A stretch of DNA of 64,000 nucleotides from Acidobacteria bacterium UBA2999 (GCA_002346475.1 DDZV01000026.1:1-64000), one strand, 5' to 3'; positions 39,385 to 48,296 are shown, counted from the first letter of the stretch. The notes: generated from the letters alone by a model not told the origin. Made by a program: numbers and translations.

Positions 39385-40341
39385 TTACGAGCGCTTTCTC
39401 TTATGTCTGACAGAGGAGTTGCCTGGACGTACACCTGATGCGATTAATACAGTAAATGGATCCCCTGTACGTTTAGCGCCAACACCAACTTTCACTTTTG
39501 AATAACCAGAAGATCGAAGTAGTTTCTCAAGGTTTCGATTAGAAAATCCCATTTGTGCGTCCCCAAATCTGTCGCGCACCCAGGTTTCCTCGTGTTCACG
39601 CAGGTCTAGAATTAAGACACGCCCGGTAGGTCGAAGCACTCGATATGCTTCCTGCAATGCCTGGCCTGGGTTATCAGTATGATGTAACGCTTGTGACAGC
39701 AGTGCTACGTCAACGCTTTCGTTTGGAAGAGGGAGCTGTGCTAGGTCCCCTTTTTTCCAAAGAATATTTGAAACATTACGCCTTGTCATTAGTGCACGTG
39801 CCCGTCTGAGCACTTCGTCAGATCGATCGATACCAATAACCGTTTTTGCCCAGCGAGATGCTTCAAGTGCGAGGTAACCTTCTCCACAACCGATATCTAC
39901 AACATCAAGTGGTGGTAATAAGTGCCCGAGGATGCGTGCCCAGGCAGCCCAGCTTCGGCCCGGTACAAGTTGCTTTGCGTCCCCATGAGTTTCAAAGTTT
40001 TCCTGGCGAATCCTAAGTACTTCTTGTAAGCGAGCATCGTCTGCACTAGTGCTACGGTCCTTGTTCACGGTAGCTAATTCAGCCTTTAGTGCTGGCCATA
40101 GAGTGGCATTTCCGTTGCGATCATTTTCTGCAAGCCCGTAGTAGACATAGCCAGCTTCAGGTTCTTCGACAACTAGGCCAGCATCTTTTAGTAACCCAAG
40201 GTGTCGTGACACTCCAGACTGAGCAAGATCAAGAATCCCCGTTAATTCAGTAACGTTGAAACGATCATGCATAAGCACTCTAAGCAGTCGCAGGCGCGTA
40301 GAATTTCCCAGAAGCCTAAAAAGAGTAGAAGCTTGTTTCAT
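39385..40341 (-). CDS. ArsR-type regulator fused to a SAM-dependent methyltransferase domain
   Basis: A 318-aa fusion. Residues 1-75 are an ArsR-family winged helix ([22 protein letters not shown], with [16 protein letters not shown] as the recognition helix and wing start). Residues 130-300 form a class I methyltransferase domain with the SAM/SAH motif DIGCGEG at 149-155. No paired cysteines suitable for a metal site are seen. Proteins of this build are known as SAH- or SAM-sensing regulators of methionine genes (SahR in Proteobacteria). Its position directly before metH fits such a role here. Regulation by SAH or SAM is inference. Confidence 0.86.
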   Translation of the reverse strand: MKQASTLFRLLGNSTRLRLLRVLMHDRFNVTELTGILDLAQSGVSRHLGLLKDAGLVVEEPEAGYVYYGLAENDRNGNATLWPALKAELATVNKDRSTSADDARLQEVLRIRQENFETHGDAKQLVPGRSWAAWARILGHLLPPLDVVDIGCGEGYLALEASRWAKTVIGIDRSDEVLRRARALMTRRNVSNILWKKGDLAQLPLPNESVDVALLSQALHHTDNPGQALQEAYRVLRPTGRVLILDLREHEETWVRDRFGDAQMGFSNRNLEKLLRSSGYSKVKVGVGAKRTGDPFTVLIASGVRPGNSSVRHKRKRS

Positions 40342-40370
40342 ATATCTATAAATCTACATATATAGATATA
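40341..40370. promoter_or_regulatory. Perfect inverted repeat, probable operator of the arsR-metH operon
   Basis: TATATCTATA (40341-40350) and its exact reverse complement TATAGATATA (40361-40370) are separated by 10 bp, so the half-sites are 20 bp apart, about two helical turns. The repeat abuts the start codon of the ArsR-methyltransferase gene (the ATG is on the minus strand at 40341-40339). It is where an autoregulated ArsR-type dimer would be expected to bind. The A+T richness means chance is a real alternative. Confidence 0.5.
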
Positions 40371-40388
40371 TATTTTCAAGTTTTGTTC

Positions 40389-40416
40389 GATTTATGGAAT
40401 AGCTAAGTTGTGTCAA
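40389..40416 (-). promoter_or_regulatory. Candidate sigma70 promoter for arsR-metH
   Basis: On the minus strand, TTGACA (40416-40411) is followed after 16 bp by TAAATC (40394-40389). The -35 is a perfect consensus and the -10 is weak. A transcript from here would begin near 40382, putting the inverted repeat at 40341-40370 just downstream of the start site, a suitable roadblock position. Confidence 0.4.
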
Positions 40417-40438
40417 GCTCTGAAAATCTATTAACATC

Positions 40439-40601
40439 CCGTTTCGTCTAAACGGACCTCAGACTCGAGTGTCCTGGGTGTCGGATACTCGTTCTCGTAG
40501 CCGGGGATTTTTACCGTTCACTCACGAGAAGTTAAAAGTAGGCTGTCGCCATGAATGTGACTGCTTGATAATGGAAAGTCACACAAGGAGTTAACCGTAA
40601 G
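40439..40601 (+). promoter_or_regulatory. Structured 5' leader of the glutamine synthetase gene
   Basis: Four hairpins follow one another over 145 nt: CCGTTT/AAACGG (40439-40455, 5-nt loop), CGAGTGTCC/GGATACTCG (40466-40491, one G-U pair), TTCTCGT/ACGAGAA (40492-40530) and TGTGACT/AGTCACA (40556-40583). The Shine-Dalgarno AAGGAG (40585-40590) begins one nt after the last stem. TTACCGTT (40511-40518) could also pair at 7 of 8 positions with AACCGTAA (40593-40600) directly before the start codon. The pieces CGTTCA (40515-40520) and AAGTAGG (40536-40542) recall parts of the known glutamine aptamer core, but I cannot complete that fold. Confidence 0.5.
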
Positions 40602-41612
40602 ATGACTAAAAAGCTAGAGTACATCTGGTTGGATGGTTACAAACCAACACAGAGCCTCCGTTCAAAAACAAGAATTGCAAAAGATTTTAGCGGCACGTTG
40701 GAAGAATGTCCTATGTGGTCATTCGATGGCAGTTCCACTGAACAAGCTGCTGGCAACGATTCAGATTGTTTATTGAAACCGGTCGAAATTTTTCCTGACC
40801 CGTGCCGAAAGAACGGTTACTTGGTTATGACCGAAGTATTGAATGCAGACGGGACACCTCACGTATCAAACGGCCGTGCCACTATCGATGATGATGATGA
40901 TGATTTTTGGTTTGGTTTTGAACAGGAATACTTCTTGTGGGATGTGAATACTCAACTACCGCCAGGTTTTCCAGAGCGCGGATACCCAGGACCGCAAGGC
41001 CCTTATTATTGTTCTGTTGGTGCAAAGAATGCCTATGGTCGTCCGTGTGTTGACGAGCATCTAGACGCGTGCTTAGAGGCTGGCATCAATGTAGAAGGAA
41101 TCAATGCTGAAGTTGCTTCTGGTCAGTGGGAGTTTCAAGTATTTGGTAAAGGCGCAAAACGTGCTGGTGATGAAACTTGGATCGCTCGCTATATTCTAGA
41201 ACGCTGTGGTGAAAAATATGGCTACGCGATTGAATGGCATCCCAAACCACTTGGAGCGACAGACTGGAATGGTTCTGGCATGCACGCTAATTTCTCTAAT
41301 GGAGCAATGCGGAGTACGGGGAAGGAAGCCACTTTCACAAAAATTTGCGAGGCCTTTGGAAAACAGATACCTCGACATATTGATGTCTACGGTGCCGACA
41401 ACGATCAGCGATTAACTGGTGCTCATGAAACAGAAGCACTTGACAAATTCAGTTATGGCATCTCCGATCGTGGTGCTTCTATTCGAATTCCTGTTGGAAC
41501 CATTGACGATGGTTGGAAGGGACGGCTTGAAGATCGCCGACCAGCATCGAACGCTGATCCATATAAGGTTGCTTCCGCCATAATCAAAACGGTCAAGGAG
41601 GCTGGTTTTTAG
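40602..41612 (+). CDS. glnII: Glutamine synthetase, class II (eukaryote type)
   Basis: A 336-aa glutamine synthetase of the short GSII class, the type found in eukaryotes, rhizobia and some other bacteria, which forms decamers and makes glutamine from glutamate, ammonia and ATP. Signatures include YIWLDGYKP at the N-terminus, WSFDGSSTEQA, FGFEQEYFLW (near 105-114), INAEVASGQWEFQV, GSGMHANFS and TGAHETEALDKFSYGISDRGASIRIP. GSII lacks the adenylylation tyrosine loop of the 470-aa GSI, so control must be by expression or other means. AAGGAG is 11 nt before the ATG. A strong terminator follows at 41707. Confidence 0.94.
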   Translation: MTKKLEYIWLDGYKPTQSLRSKTRIAKDFSGTLEECPMWSFDGSSTEQAAGNDSDCLLKPVEIFPDPCRKNGYLVMTEVLNADGTPHVSNGRATIDDDDDDFWFGFEQEYFLWDVNTQLPPGFPERGYPGPQGPYYCSVGAKNAYGRPCVDEHLDACLEAGINVEGINAEVASGQWEFQVFGKGAKRAGDETWIARYILERCGEKYGYAIEWHPKPLGATDWNGSGMHANFSNGAMRSTGKEATFTKICEAFGKQIPRHIDVYGADNDQRLTGAHETEALDKFSYGISDRGASIRIPVGTIDDGWKGRLEDRRPASNADPYKVASAIIKTVKEAGF

Positions 41613-41706
41613 GTTAGTCAGAAAATCTTAGTAGAAACCGAGGAAAGCATGCTCAGCTAATAAAAATACTTCTGAGTTTTACTTTCTCTTTGGTAGTTAA
41701 GTGTTT

Positions 41707-41745
41707 AGCAGGTCTCTGAGTTGATCTCTTGGGCCTGCTTTTTTG
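41707..41745 (+). terminator. Intrinsic terminator downstream of glutamine synthetase
   Basis: AGCAGGTC pairs with GGCCTGCT (8 bp including one G-U; 41707-41714 and 41732-41739), and a run of six T bases follows at 41739-41744. It lies 95 nt after the glnII stop and is the clearest rho-independent terminator in the window. Confidence 0.8.
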
Positions 41746-41799
41746 TTTCTCCTATAAATAAAACTAAAAACTAAGCATATTTACTTCTCTAAGATCCTT

Positions 41800-41884
41800 A
41801 ACCAACTAAGGCTCCTTGGATGGTTGGTAGTTAGGCTATCAGTGGGACAGGGTTGGTCTTTAGTTGGTTCCGTCCTATTTTTTT
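41800..41884 (+). promoter_or_regulatory. Folded element ending in a terminator-like hairpin before the DUF349 gene
   Basis: GGACAGG (41845-41851) pairs with CCGTCC (41870-41875) with one bulged A, followed by TATTTTTTT (T run 41878-41884) only 26 nt before the next ATG. Upstream, AACCAACTA (41800-41808) is the exact complement of TAGTTGGTT (41861-41869), which lies in the loop of that hairpin, so the two helices would form a pseudoknot. AACCAAC can instead pair with GTTGGT at 41823-41828. This is either the end of a small RNA or a leader with a terminator. Confidence 0.45.
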
Positions 41885-41910
41885 GATATAACCCCATTTT
41901 CAATCAAACA

Positions 41911-43896
41911 ATGGGACTGCTTGAAAAACCACGGGAGCTCGAAGCTGAAGCCAAGCAAGCTGAGGAATTTGCCTTAGCGAAGGCTGAGCGCGTGAGAATC
42001 TGTGTAGAAATTGAGAAAAGCTCTGGTAAAGAGTCAGCCGATCGCGTAGCTGAACTAAAAGCCTTATGGGATGCTCTGCCACCGATGGCAGAAGGGGATG
42101 TTGATTCATTGGTGCGGCGGTTTCAGGATGGTTGCCACAAATATGAAGATGGCGAGCGTCGGAGACTCCTTGCTGAAACAGCAGTCAGTCGACTTGGGTC
42201 ATTGGCATCTGAGCTTGAGCAGTTGTTGTCAAGCACTCATACCGATGAAGAAATTATAACTCGGTGGCATGGACTTCGAGCTGACGCTGATGCATTACGT
42301 GAACACCAGGAAGCAAACCCAGTTGCTTCAGAAAGCCTGGTGCTTTCGATTGCAAAGCTCGAAGAACGTGAGAAAAAATTTAAGCAGTTACAAACAAAAA
42401 GTCGGGAAGAAAATCTTAAACGTCTTCATCAATCATGCCGCCAGTTAGAAGCGATCTGCGTATCTGAGCGATTAACACTTAAAGCCGGCGATCGCGCGCT
42501 CAGGGAGATGCAAGACATCCTTAAGCAGCATTTGCCCCTGCCATCTAAGAAGGACCACCAGGAAATTATTGCTAGAGTCGAAGCCATTAAAAACAAACTT
42601 TCACCCCGTGTACAGGAACTTCGGGATATTGATGATTGGAAGCGGTGGGCTAATCTTCAGGTGCAGGAATCGCTTTGTGTAGAAATGGAGAGGCTTTCTT
42701 CTTCTAAGGATCCAAAGGAGTCTTCTCGAAAGATGCGTTTGCTTCAGAACCAATGGAAGCAAGTAGCAGTTGCTCCACGTTTGCAAGGACAAGCTCTTTG
42801 GCGGAGATTTAAGCGAGCTCAAGATGTTGTATATGGTCAATGTGAGGTTTATCTGTCTGCTCAGACTGCTGAACGTAAAAAAAATCTGGTTCGTAAACAG
42901 GAGCTCTGTGATAAAGCTGAGGCACTAGCAGGATCTTCTAATTGGGTTAAAACAGCGAATTCTATTAAAGCGCTTCAGGATGAGTGGAAAAAAGTTGGTT
43001 CCGGACCTAGAGGCAGTGAGAGAGCAGTTTGGGAGCGGTTCCGTCGAAGTTGCGATAAGTTTTTTACACGTAGAAATGAAGCTCAAAAACATCGGAAAGA
43101 AGAATGGGCAACTAATCTTGTTCTAAAAGAAGCACTTTGCCAAAAAGCTGAGGCACTGTCTGAGAAGACAGACTGGGAATCTAATGCTGCTACTTTAAAG
43201 AAGCTACAAGCTGAATGGAAAACTGTAGGGCAGGTTCGCAAGTCAAAAGCAGATGTTGTGTGGAAGCGTTTTAATAACGCTTGCGAACGGTTTTTTGAAC
43301 GGTACAAGCACCGCGATCAAGTTGATTTAGATCTCAAAGTAACCCAAAAGGAAGTCATAATAAATGAGTTAGAAGGATTCTGTCAGGATGACTTTTCGTT
43401 TGAAACGTCAGAGATTTTGATTGCACGTGTTCAGGAATCTTGTCGGCAGTGGCAGCAGGCGCCAGATTTACCCCGCACTGTACAACAATCTTTAACAGAC
43501 CGTTATAAGCAGGCACTTGTTTCTTTGATGTCAAAATTTCCAAATGCTTTTGATGGCACTGAACTTGATCCTGCATTGACTGTTAATCGGATGAAGAAAC
43601 TTATTGCACGCTTAGAAAAATTGATATCAGACCAGGAAGAATCTGAAGAAACATTGTCGCCAACTGAGTTACTTGCGAAGCAGTGGCGTGAAAGACTCGC
43701 CGCTAATACAATTTCTACAGGCCATAAGCAGAAAAACCATGTTTCTAAGTGGCGTTCTATAGAGAAGGAAGTTAAGAATGCACAACAGCAATGGGATCGC
43801 TTGGATCCAGTGCCAGCTGAATTAAGCGCTCCATTTATCGATCGTTTTCAGTATGTTTGCCAACAGGTTGTTTCTCAGTACAAACGAATCTCTTGA
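41911..43896 (+). CDS. DUF349 repeat protein
   Basis: A 661-aa, almost entirely helical cytoplasmic protein with several DUF349 units. The best are QNQWKQVAVAPRLQGQALWRRFKRA (near 288), LQDEWKKVGSGPRGSERAVWERFRRSCDKFF (near 355) and LQAEWKTVGQVRKSKADVVWKRFNNACERFF (near 430); weaker ones lie near 51 and 630. Each unit has a tryptophan, then V-G and a later W-x-R-F. The function of the family is unknown; members occur widely in Acidobacteriota, Bacteroidota and Proteobacteria. No ribosome site is visible before the ATG. A terminator-bearing fold precedes it. Confidence 0.85.
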   Translation: MGLLEKPRELEAEAKQAEEFALAKAERVRICVEIEKSSGKESADRVAELKALWDALPPMAEGDVDSLVRRFQDGCHKYEDGERRRLLAETAVSRLGSLASELEQLLSSTHTDEEIITRWHGLRADADALREHQEANPVASESLVLSIAKLEEREKKFKQLQTKSREENLKRLHQSCRQLEAICVSERLTLKAGDRALREMQDILKQHLPLPSKKDHQEIIARVEAIKNKLSPRVQELRDIDDWKRWANLQVQESLCVEMERLSSSKDPKESSRKMRLLQNQWKQVAVAPRLQGQALWRRFKRAQDVVYGQCEVYLSAQTAERKKNLVRKQELCDKAEALAGSSNWVKTANSIKALQDEWKKVGSGPRGSERAVWERFRRSCDKFFTRRNEAQKHRKEEWATNLVLKEALCQKAEALSEKTDWESNAATLKKLQAEWKTVGQVRKSKADVVWKRFNNACERFFERYKHRDQVDLDLKVTQKEVIINELEGFCQDDFSFETSEILIARVQESCRQWQQAPDLPRTVQQSLTDRYKQALVSLMSKFPNAFDGTELDPALTVNRMKKLIARLEKLISDQEESEETLSPTELLAKQWRERLAANTISTGHKQKNHVSKWRSIEKEVKNAQQQWDRLDPVPAELSAPFIDRFQYVCQQVVSQYKRIS

Positions 43897-43930
43897 TGCG
43901 ATTGTTTTGGGACCCGCTGTTTTTTAGAAA

Positions 43931-45838
43931 CTAACCTTCAAGATAGGTGTATCCTTCAAGGCCTTCTTCATAGAAGCGTAATAGTTGACCAGCTCCTTCG
44001 TAATCAATCTGTCCTGAACGTACGGCGGTTTCTACATCTGTGCGTATCTTTCCAAGGAGCATGTCGGCATCGAACTCTACATAATTAAGCACCTCCCGGA
44101 CTGTGTCGCCTTTGACAAGTGCGTTGAGTCTGACCTCTCCTGTTTCGTCCAGACTAACGTGGACTGCGTGAGTATCACCGAAGAGGTTGTGGAGGTCCCC
44201 AAGGATTTCTTGATAAGCACCGACAAGAAACACGCCAAGATAGTAGGGTTTACCTGTGAAAGTATGTAGAGGAAGTGTTCTTTTAACGTCACGCCGGTCA
44301 ACAAATCGGTCTAGTTTTCCGTCAGAATCACAAGTTATATCCCCAAGCACTGCATGCATTGTTGGTTGTTCATTGAGGCGATGAATTGGAATTATAGGAA
44401 AGATCTGATCAATGGCCCAACTGTCTGGGATTGACTGGAACAATGAAAAATTACAGAAACATGTATCTGCGAGTTGTTCGTCAAGGTTTTGAAGGTCTTC
44501 AGGTACTTCGTTCATCGTGGGAAGGAGCTTCTGTAGTTTTGTGCAGATAGCCCAGAATAAATTTTCAGCCATGCTACGTTGTTCAAGGGGAAGATAGCCT
44601 CCTGTGAATAGACTGAGGGACATGTCAAGTGCTTGTTGAGCGTCATGAAATGCTTCAAGAGCATTCCCTGCGTTAAGACTATTGTAGGTCTCTATCAGAT
44701 CTACTACTGGTTGCTCCATGTCAGAAGTTTCAGCTGTTGGGACACTTTCAGCACCAAATCCTGATACTCCAAGTACGTTAAAAACGAGGACGCTGTGGTA
44801 AGCAACAACAGCTCTTCCGCTTTCAGAAATGATGGTTGGATGTGCAAGGTTCGTTTCGTCACAGACTGTTTGTATATGGTAGACGACGTCATTGGCGTAC
44901 TCTTCGAGGGAGTAATTCATACTCGAATCGAAATTAGTACGTGATCCGTCATAATCAACGCCAAGCCCGCCCCCGACGTCGATATATTCCAGGCCAGCAC
45001 CCATCCTAGCGAGCTCACTGTAAACTCTAGCTGCCTCATGGAGTGCACCCTTGATGATTCGAATGCTAGTAATTTGGCTTCCAAGGTGAAAGTGTAGAAG
45101 CTTGAGACAATCTTCCATGTCTCGTGTTTTTAATTCCTCAAGACCACGCATAATTTCTGTGACTGTCAGGCCAAATTTTGATCGAAATCCTCCTGAGGAA
45201 TGCCAACGCCCACTGCCGCGAGAGGCTAATTTGACGCGCATCCCAATTTGTGGCCTTACACCAATCTTGTCGGCGTGTTCGAGAATTAGACCGAGTTCGG
45301 TGTATTTTTCAACTACAGGAATGATATTTCGACCGATCTTTTGAGCCAGCATGGCTGCTTCGATAAATTCTGCATCCTTGAACCCATTGCAAATAATAGG
45401 AGTTTTATTGTCAGCGAGAGCCATGACTGCTAGAAGTTCAGGTTTAGAACCAGCCTCAAGTCCAAATTGATAAGGTTTTCCGAAGTTAAGGACTTCTTCG
45501 ACAACTTGTCGTTGTTGATTGACTTTAATTGGATATACGCAGCAATAACGACCTTTATATTGATGTTCTGTGATCGCTGATTGAAATGCGGTGTAAATAT
45601 CCCCGAGGCGGTGTTTCAGAATATCAGTAAAGCGGACTAATACAGGCAATCCAATACCACGCAACTGGAGGAGATCAATGAGTTTCTTTAGATCGATAGC
45701 TTTGTCGGGCTCCTTGGTTGGATGAACCTGTACGTGTCCAGAATTGTTAATGGAGAAGTAATCATTGCCCCAGCGAGGAATTTCATATAGTGCACTGGCG
45801 GTTTTCACGCTCCATTGCTTAGTTTTCATCGTTTTCAT
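43931..45838 (-). CDS. speA: Biosynthetic arginine decarboxylase
   Basis: A 635-aa PLP-dependent arginine decarboxylase that makes agmatine for putrescine and spermidine. The alanine-racemase-like barrel carries the PLP lysine in CCVYPIKVNQQRQVVEE (Lys105), the conserved LHFHLGSQI and DVGGGLGVDYDGS. The C-terminal end has ITCDSDGKLDRFVDRRDVKRTLPLH and YLGVFLVGAYQEILGDLHNLFGDTHAVHV, diagnostic of SpeA. The length is near the usual 630-660. A second in-frame ATG lies three codons later. It is divergent from the thioesterase gene with a long palindrome between. Confidence 0.96.
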   Translation of the reverse strand: MKTMKTKQWSVKTASALYEIPRWGNDYFSINNSGHVQVHPTKEPDKAIDLKKLIDLLQLRGIGLPVLVRFTDILKHRLGDIYTAFQSAITEHQYKGRYCCVYPIKVNQQRQVVEEVLNFGKPYQFGLEAGSKPELLAVMALADNKTPIICNGFKDAEFIEAAMLAQKIGRNIIPVVEKYTELGLILEHADKIGVRPQIGMRVKLASRGSGRWHSSGGFRSKFGLTVTEIMRGLEELKTRDMEDCLKLLHFHLGSQITSIRIIKGALHEAARVYSELARMGAGLEYIDVGGGLGVDYDGSRTNFDSSMNYSLEEYANDVVYHIQTVCDETNLAHPTIISESGRAVVAYHSVLVFNVLGVSGFGAESVPTAETSDMEQPVVDLIETYNSLNAGNALEAFHDAQQALDMSLSLFTGGYLPLEQRSMAENLFWAICTKLQKLLPTMNEVPEDLQNLDEQLADTCFCNFSLFQSIPDSWAIDQIFPIIPIHRLNEQPTMHAVLGDITCDSDGKLDRFVDRRDVKRTLPLHTFTGKPYYLGVFLVGAYQEILGDLHNLFGDTHAVHVSLDETGEVRLNALVKGDTVREVLNYVEFDADMLLGKIRTDVETAVRSGQIDYEGAGQLLRFYEEGLEGYTYLEG

Positions 45839-45870
45839 CTGGAGATTTATGATAAACGGTTTTTGTTTCG

Positions 45871-45897
45871 GTGACGCCCTGAATTTCAGGCTGTCAC
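45871..45897. promoter_or_regulatory. 27-bp interrupted palindrome between speA and thioesterase genes
   Basis: GTGAC-gc-CCTGAA-t-TTCAGG-ct-GTCAC is symmetrical around 45884, with only the two dinucleotides on each side and the central base not matching. It lies 33 bp from the speA ATG and 31 bp from the ATG at 45928. No T run follows on the + strand (a run of A does), so it is more likely an operator or a leader hairpin than a terminator. Confidence 0.45.
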
Positions 45898-45927
45898 AAA
45901 AAAGATAACGACTGGTATGCTGTATGT

Positions 45928-46311
45928 ATGAGCGAGCGTGTTCCAGCTATTAAAGTCCTTTTGTTGCCCAAGGACACTAATCCAATGGGAACGATCTTTG
46001 GTGGTGTGATTCTTTCGCATATTGACTTGGCATCTGCGGTAGAAGCACGTAAGTGTGGCGCGCATCGTTATTTGACAAGGGCGATGCGGGAAGTTGAGTT
46101 TCATGAGCCAGTTTTCCTTGGTGATGTAGTTAATTTTTTCACTGAAACTGTCCGTATTGGGAAAACATCCGTGGTTGTTCGCGTTTCAGTTGAAGCAGAA
46201 CGGTGGGGTGCTGGTCATGGTGAGCGCGTTAAAGTGACGGAAGCTGAAGTTGTCCTCGTTGCAGTAGATGAGGATGGTCAGCCTGTGCCAATTCGTTCCG
46301 ACTCTCATTAA
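45928..46311 (+). CDS. Acyl-CoA thioesterase, hotdog fold (YciA-like)
   Basis: A 127-aa hotdog-fold thioesterase close to the YciA/cytosolic acyl-CoA hydrolase family. NPMGTIFGGVILSHIDLASAVEAR contains the conserved N-x-x-G-x-x-F-G-G and the catalytic aspartate, and the following VEFHEPVFLGDVVNFFTETVRIGKTSVVVRVSVEAE is typical. It probably releases CoA from short to medium acyl-CoAs in the cytoplasm. It is divergent from speA. The short C-terminal tail differs little from the family. Confidence 0.92.
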   Translation: MSERVPAIKVLLLPKDTNPMGTIFGGVILSHIDLASAVEARKCGAHRYLTRAMREVEFHEPVFLGDVVNFFTETVRIGKTSVVVRVSVEAERWGAGHGERVKVTEAEVVLVAVDEDGQPVPIRSDSH

Positions 46312-46383
46312 TCTTTACTCAGAAGGGCATCAGTAGTTTAAAACACAGTTTTTAGTCTGCTTTAAGATAATAAGATACTGTAA

Positions 46384-48219
46384 ATGGAATCCTACCGTCC
46401 TTCGACTGGTCAGTTGCCTGACCGGAATCAAATCCCTGCGCGTTATCAGTGGGACCTAACTGCAATCTGTCTGGATTGGGCAGCTTGGGATCAGTGTTTT
46501 GCAGATATTGAAAAAGGCATCGAACGACTTAAGGGACTAGAGGGGACTTTAGCAGGCAGTGGGGAAGCACTTCTTGTAGCGTTGCAAGAATTTGATCGTG
46601 TAGAGCAGTTGATGTATCGAGTTTGGTACTTTGCTTCATTACATTACGATCAAGATCAACGTGATAACAGTATTAATGCTAAGCGTCAGAATGTGCAGAT
46701 ATTATTTGCCCAACACCAACAGGCCACTTCTTGGTTTAACCCAGAATTACTCAAAATTCCTATTAAAAAAGTTCATACGTGGATGGAGACAACGTCCGAT
46801 CTTGCGGTTTACCGATTTGCTATTGACAGTCTCTATCATGAGCAAGAGCACGTTCTTGATGCCCAGGGCGAGCGACTTCTTTCTTATGCCGGTCGGTTTA
46901 CTGAGGCTCCTCATGATGCGTACTCAGCATTGACGACTGCAGATATTAGTTTTCCGTCACTCACACTGTCTACTGGTGAGAGCGTGTTGCTATCTTACGG
47001 TCAGTATCGAGCATTGCTCGAAACTAATAGAAATCAGGAAGATAGGGTTTCGGCCTACCGAGCTTTTCATAATTTATATGCTGAAAATTTGAACACTCAT
47101 GCTGCTTTGTACAATGGTGTCCTGCAGCGAGATTGGTTTCATGCGCGAGCTCGTGGTTATAAGACAACGCTTGAGGCTGCGTTGCACGGAAATAATATTC
47201 CAACTTCAGTAGTTGAAAATCTAATTCAGGAAACACGATCTGGTGCCTCAGCATTGCAGCGGTACCATCGTCTACGGCGACGTGTGCTAGGACTTGATAC
47301 TTACCGACTGTGCGATGTCTCAGTGCCACTCGTAGAGTATGACAAACGCTACCCATATGATGAAGTGGTTGATTGGGTTGTCTCGTCTGTTTCTCTGTTG
47401 GGTTCAGATTACCAGCGCCACGTACGTAGTGCTTTTGAGGAAGGCTGGATTGATGTTTTTGAAAATACAGGAAAACGCAGTGGAGCTTACTCTGCACCAG
47501 TATATGGCGCACATCCTTACATGTTATTGAACTATAACGAAACACTGGATGCTGTTTTTACTCTCGCACATGAAATGGGCCATTCGATGCACACGCTGCT
47601 TGCTGAGCAGGCACAGCCCTTTCGATATGCGGACTATGAAATTTTTGTTGCAGAAGTGCCGTCGACACTTAGCGAGGCGCTATTTCTTGATTTCATGCTT
47701 TCGCGTGCCTCATCTAAAGAAGGACGGATTGTGTTACTGCAGCATGCGATAGATAGCATTGCGAGTACTTTTTTTACTCAGGTGCTATTTGCAGATTTTG
47801 AGTTGCAGGCACATCGACTTGTTGAGCAGGACAAACCTGTAACGGCAAGCGCACTCAATGATATTTATACAGGACTTCTTAGCGATTATTACGATAATGT
47901 GTTTGATGAGGAGGAACTATCCCAAGTAACCTGGGCTCGCATTCCGCATTTTTTCAGTACGCCGTACTATGTGTATCAGTACGCTACGTGTTTTGCGTCA
48001 ACGGCGAGACTTATGCAGGATTTTAGGGCCGTTGATTTAAAACAACAGAGTGATGGAGTTGCACGTTATCTTGGACTTCTCAGAGCTGGTGGGAGTGATT
48101 ATCCTATCCAGTTATTGCAAAAAGCAGGTATAGATCTTACAAAACCAAACACTGTGCGGGCTGTGATGTCTGAGTTGGATGGGCTAGTGACTAGACTTGA
48201 AAATGAACTGCAGCTATAA
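46384..48219 (+). CDS. pepF: Oligoendopeptidase F (M3 family)
   Basis: A 611-aa cytoplasmic zinc endopeptidase of the M3B family that cleaves oligopeptides of 7-17 residues. The zinc site HEMGHSMH is near residue 395, in [15 protein letters not shown], and the third ligand lies in [19 protein letters not shown] about 25 residues later. The N-terminal part ([18 protein letters not shown]) and the C-terminal [16 protein letters not shown] are characteristic. No signal sequence is seen. It lies upstream of ahcY, 77 bp away. Confidence 0.96.
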   Translation: MESYRPSTGQLPDRNQIPARYQWDLTAICLDWAAWDQCFADIEKGIERLKGLEGTLAGSGEALLVALQEFDRVEQLMYRVWYFASLHYDQDQRDNSINAKRQNVQILFAQHQQATSWFNPELLKIPIKKVHTWMETTSDLAVYRFAIDSLYHEQEHVLDAQGERLLSYAGRFTEAPHDAYSALTTADISFPSLTLSTGESVLLSYGQYRALLETNRNQEDRVSAYRAFHNLYAENLNTHAALYNGVLQRDWFHARARGYKTTLEAALHGNNIPTSVVENLIQETRSGASALQRYHRLRRRVLGLDTYRLCDVSVPLVEYDKRYPYDEVVDWVVSSVSLLGSDYQRHVRSAFEEGWIDVFENTGKRSGAYSAPVYGAHPYMLLNYNETLDAVFTLAHEMGHSMHTLLAEQAQPFRYADYEIFVAEVPSTLSEALFLDFMLSRASSKEGRIVLLQHAIDSIASTFFTQVLFADFELQAHRLVEQDKPVTASALNDIYTGLLSDYYDNVFDEEELSQVTWARIPHFFSTPYYVYQYATCFASTARLMQDFRAVDLKQQSDGVARYLGLLRAGGSDYPIQLLQKAGIDLTKPNTVRAVMSELDGLVTRLENELQL

Positions 48220-48296
48220 AGTTGAAGGTTTTGTACATCGGCAATTTTGTCGATAATTGTACAGACACATATCGTGAGCCAAGAGAGAGGAAAACT

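Noticed and set aside
40500..40545. Glutamine riboswitch before glnII
   Set aside because: Two core-like fragments are present, but I cannot find the 3' strand of the closing helix; kept only as a resemblance.
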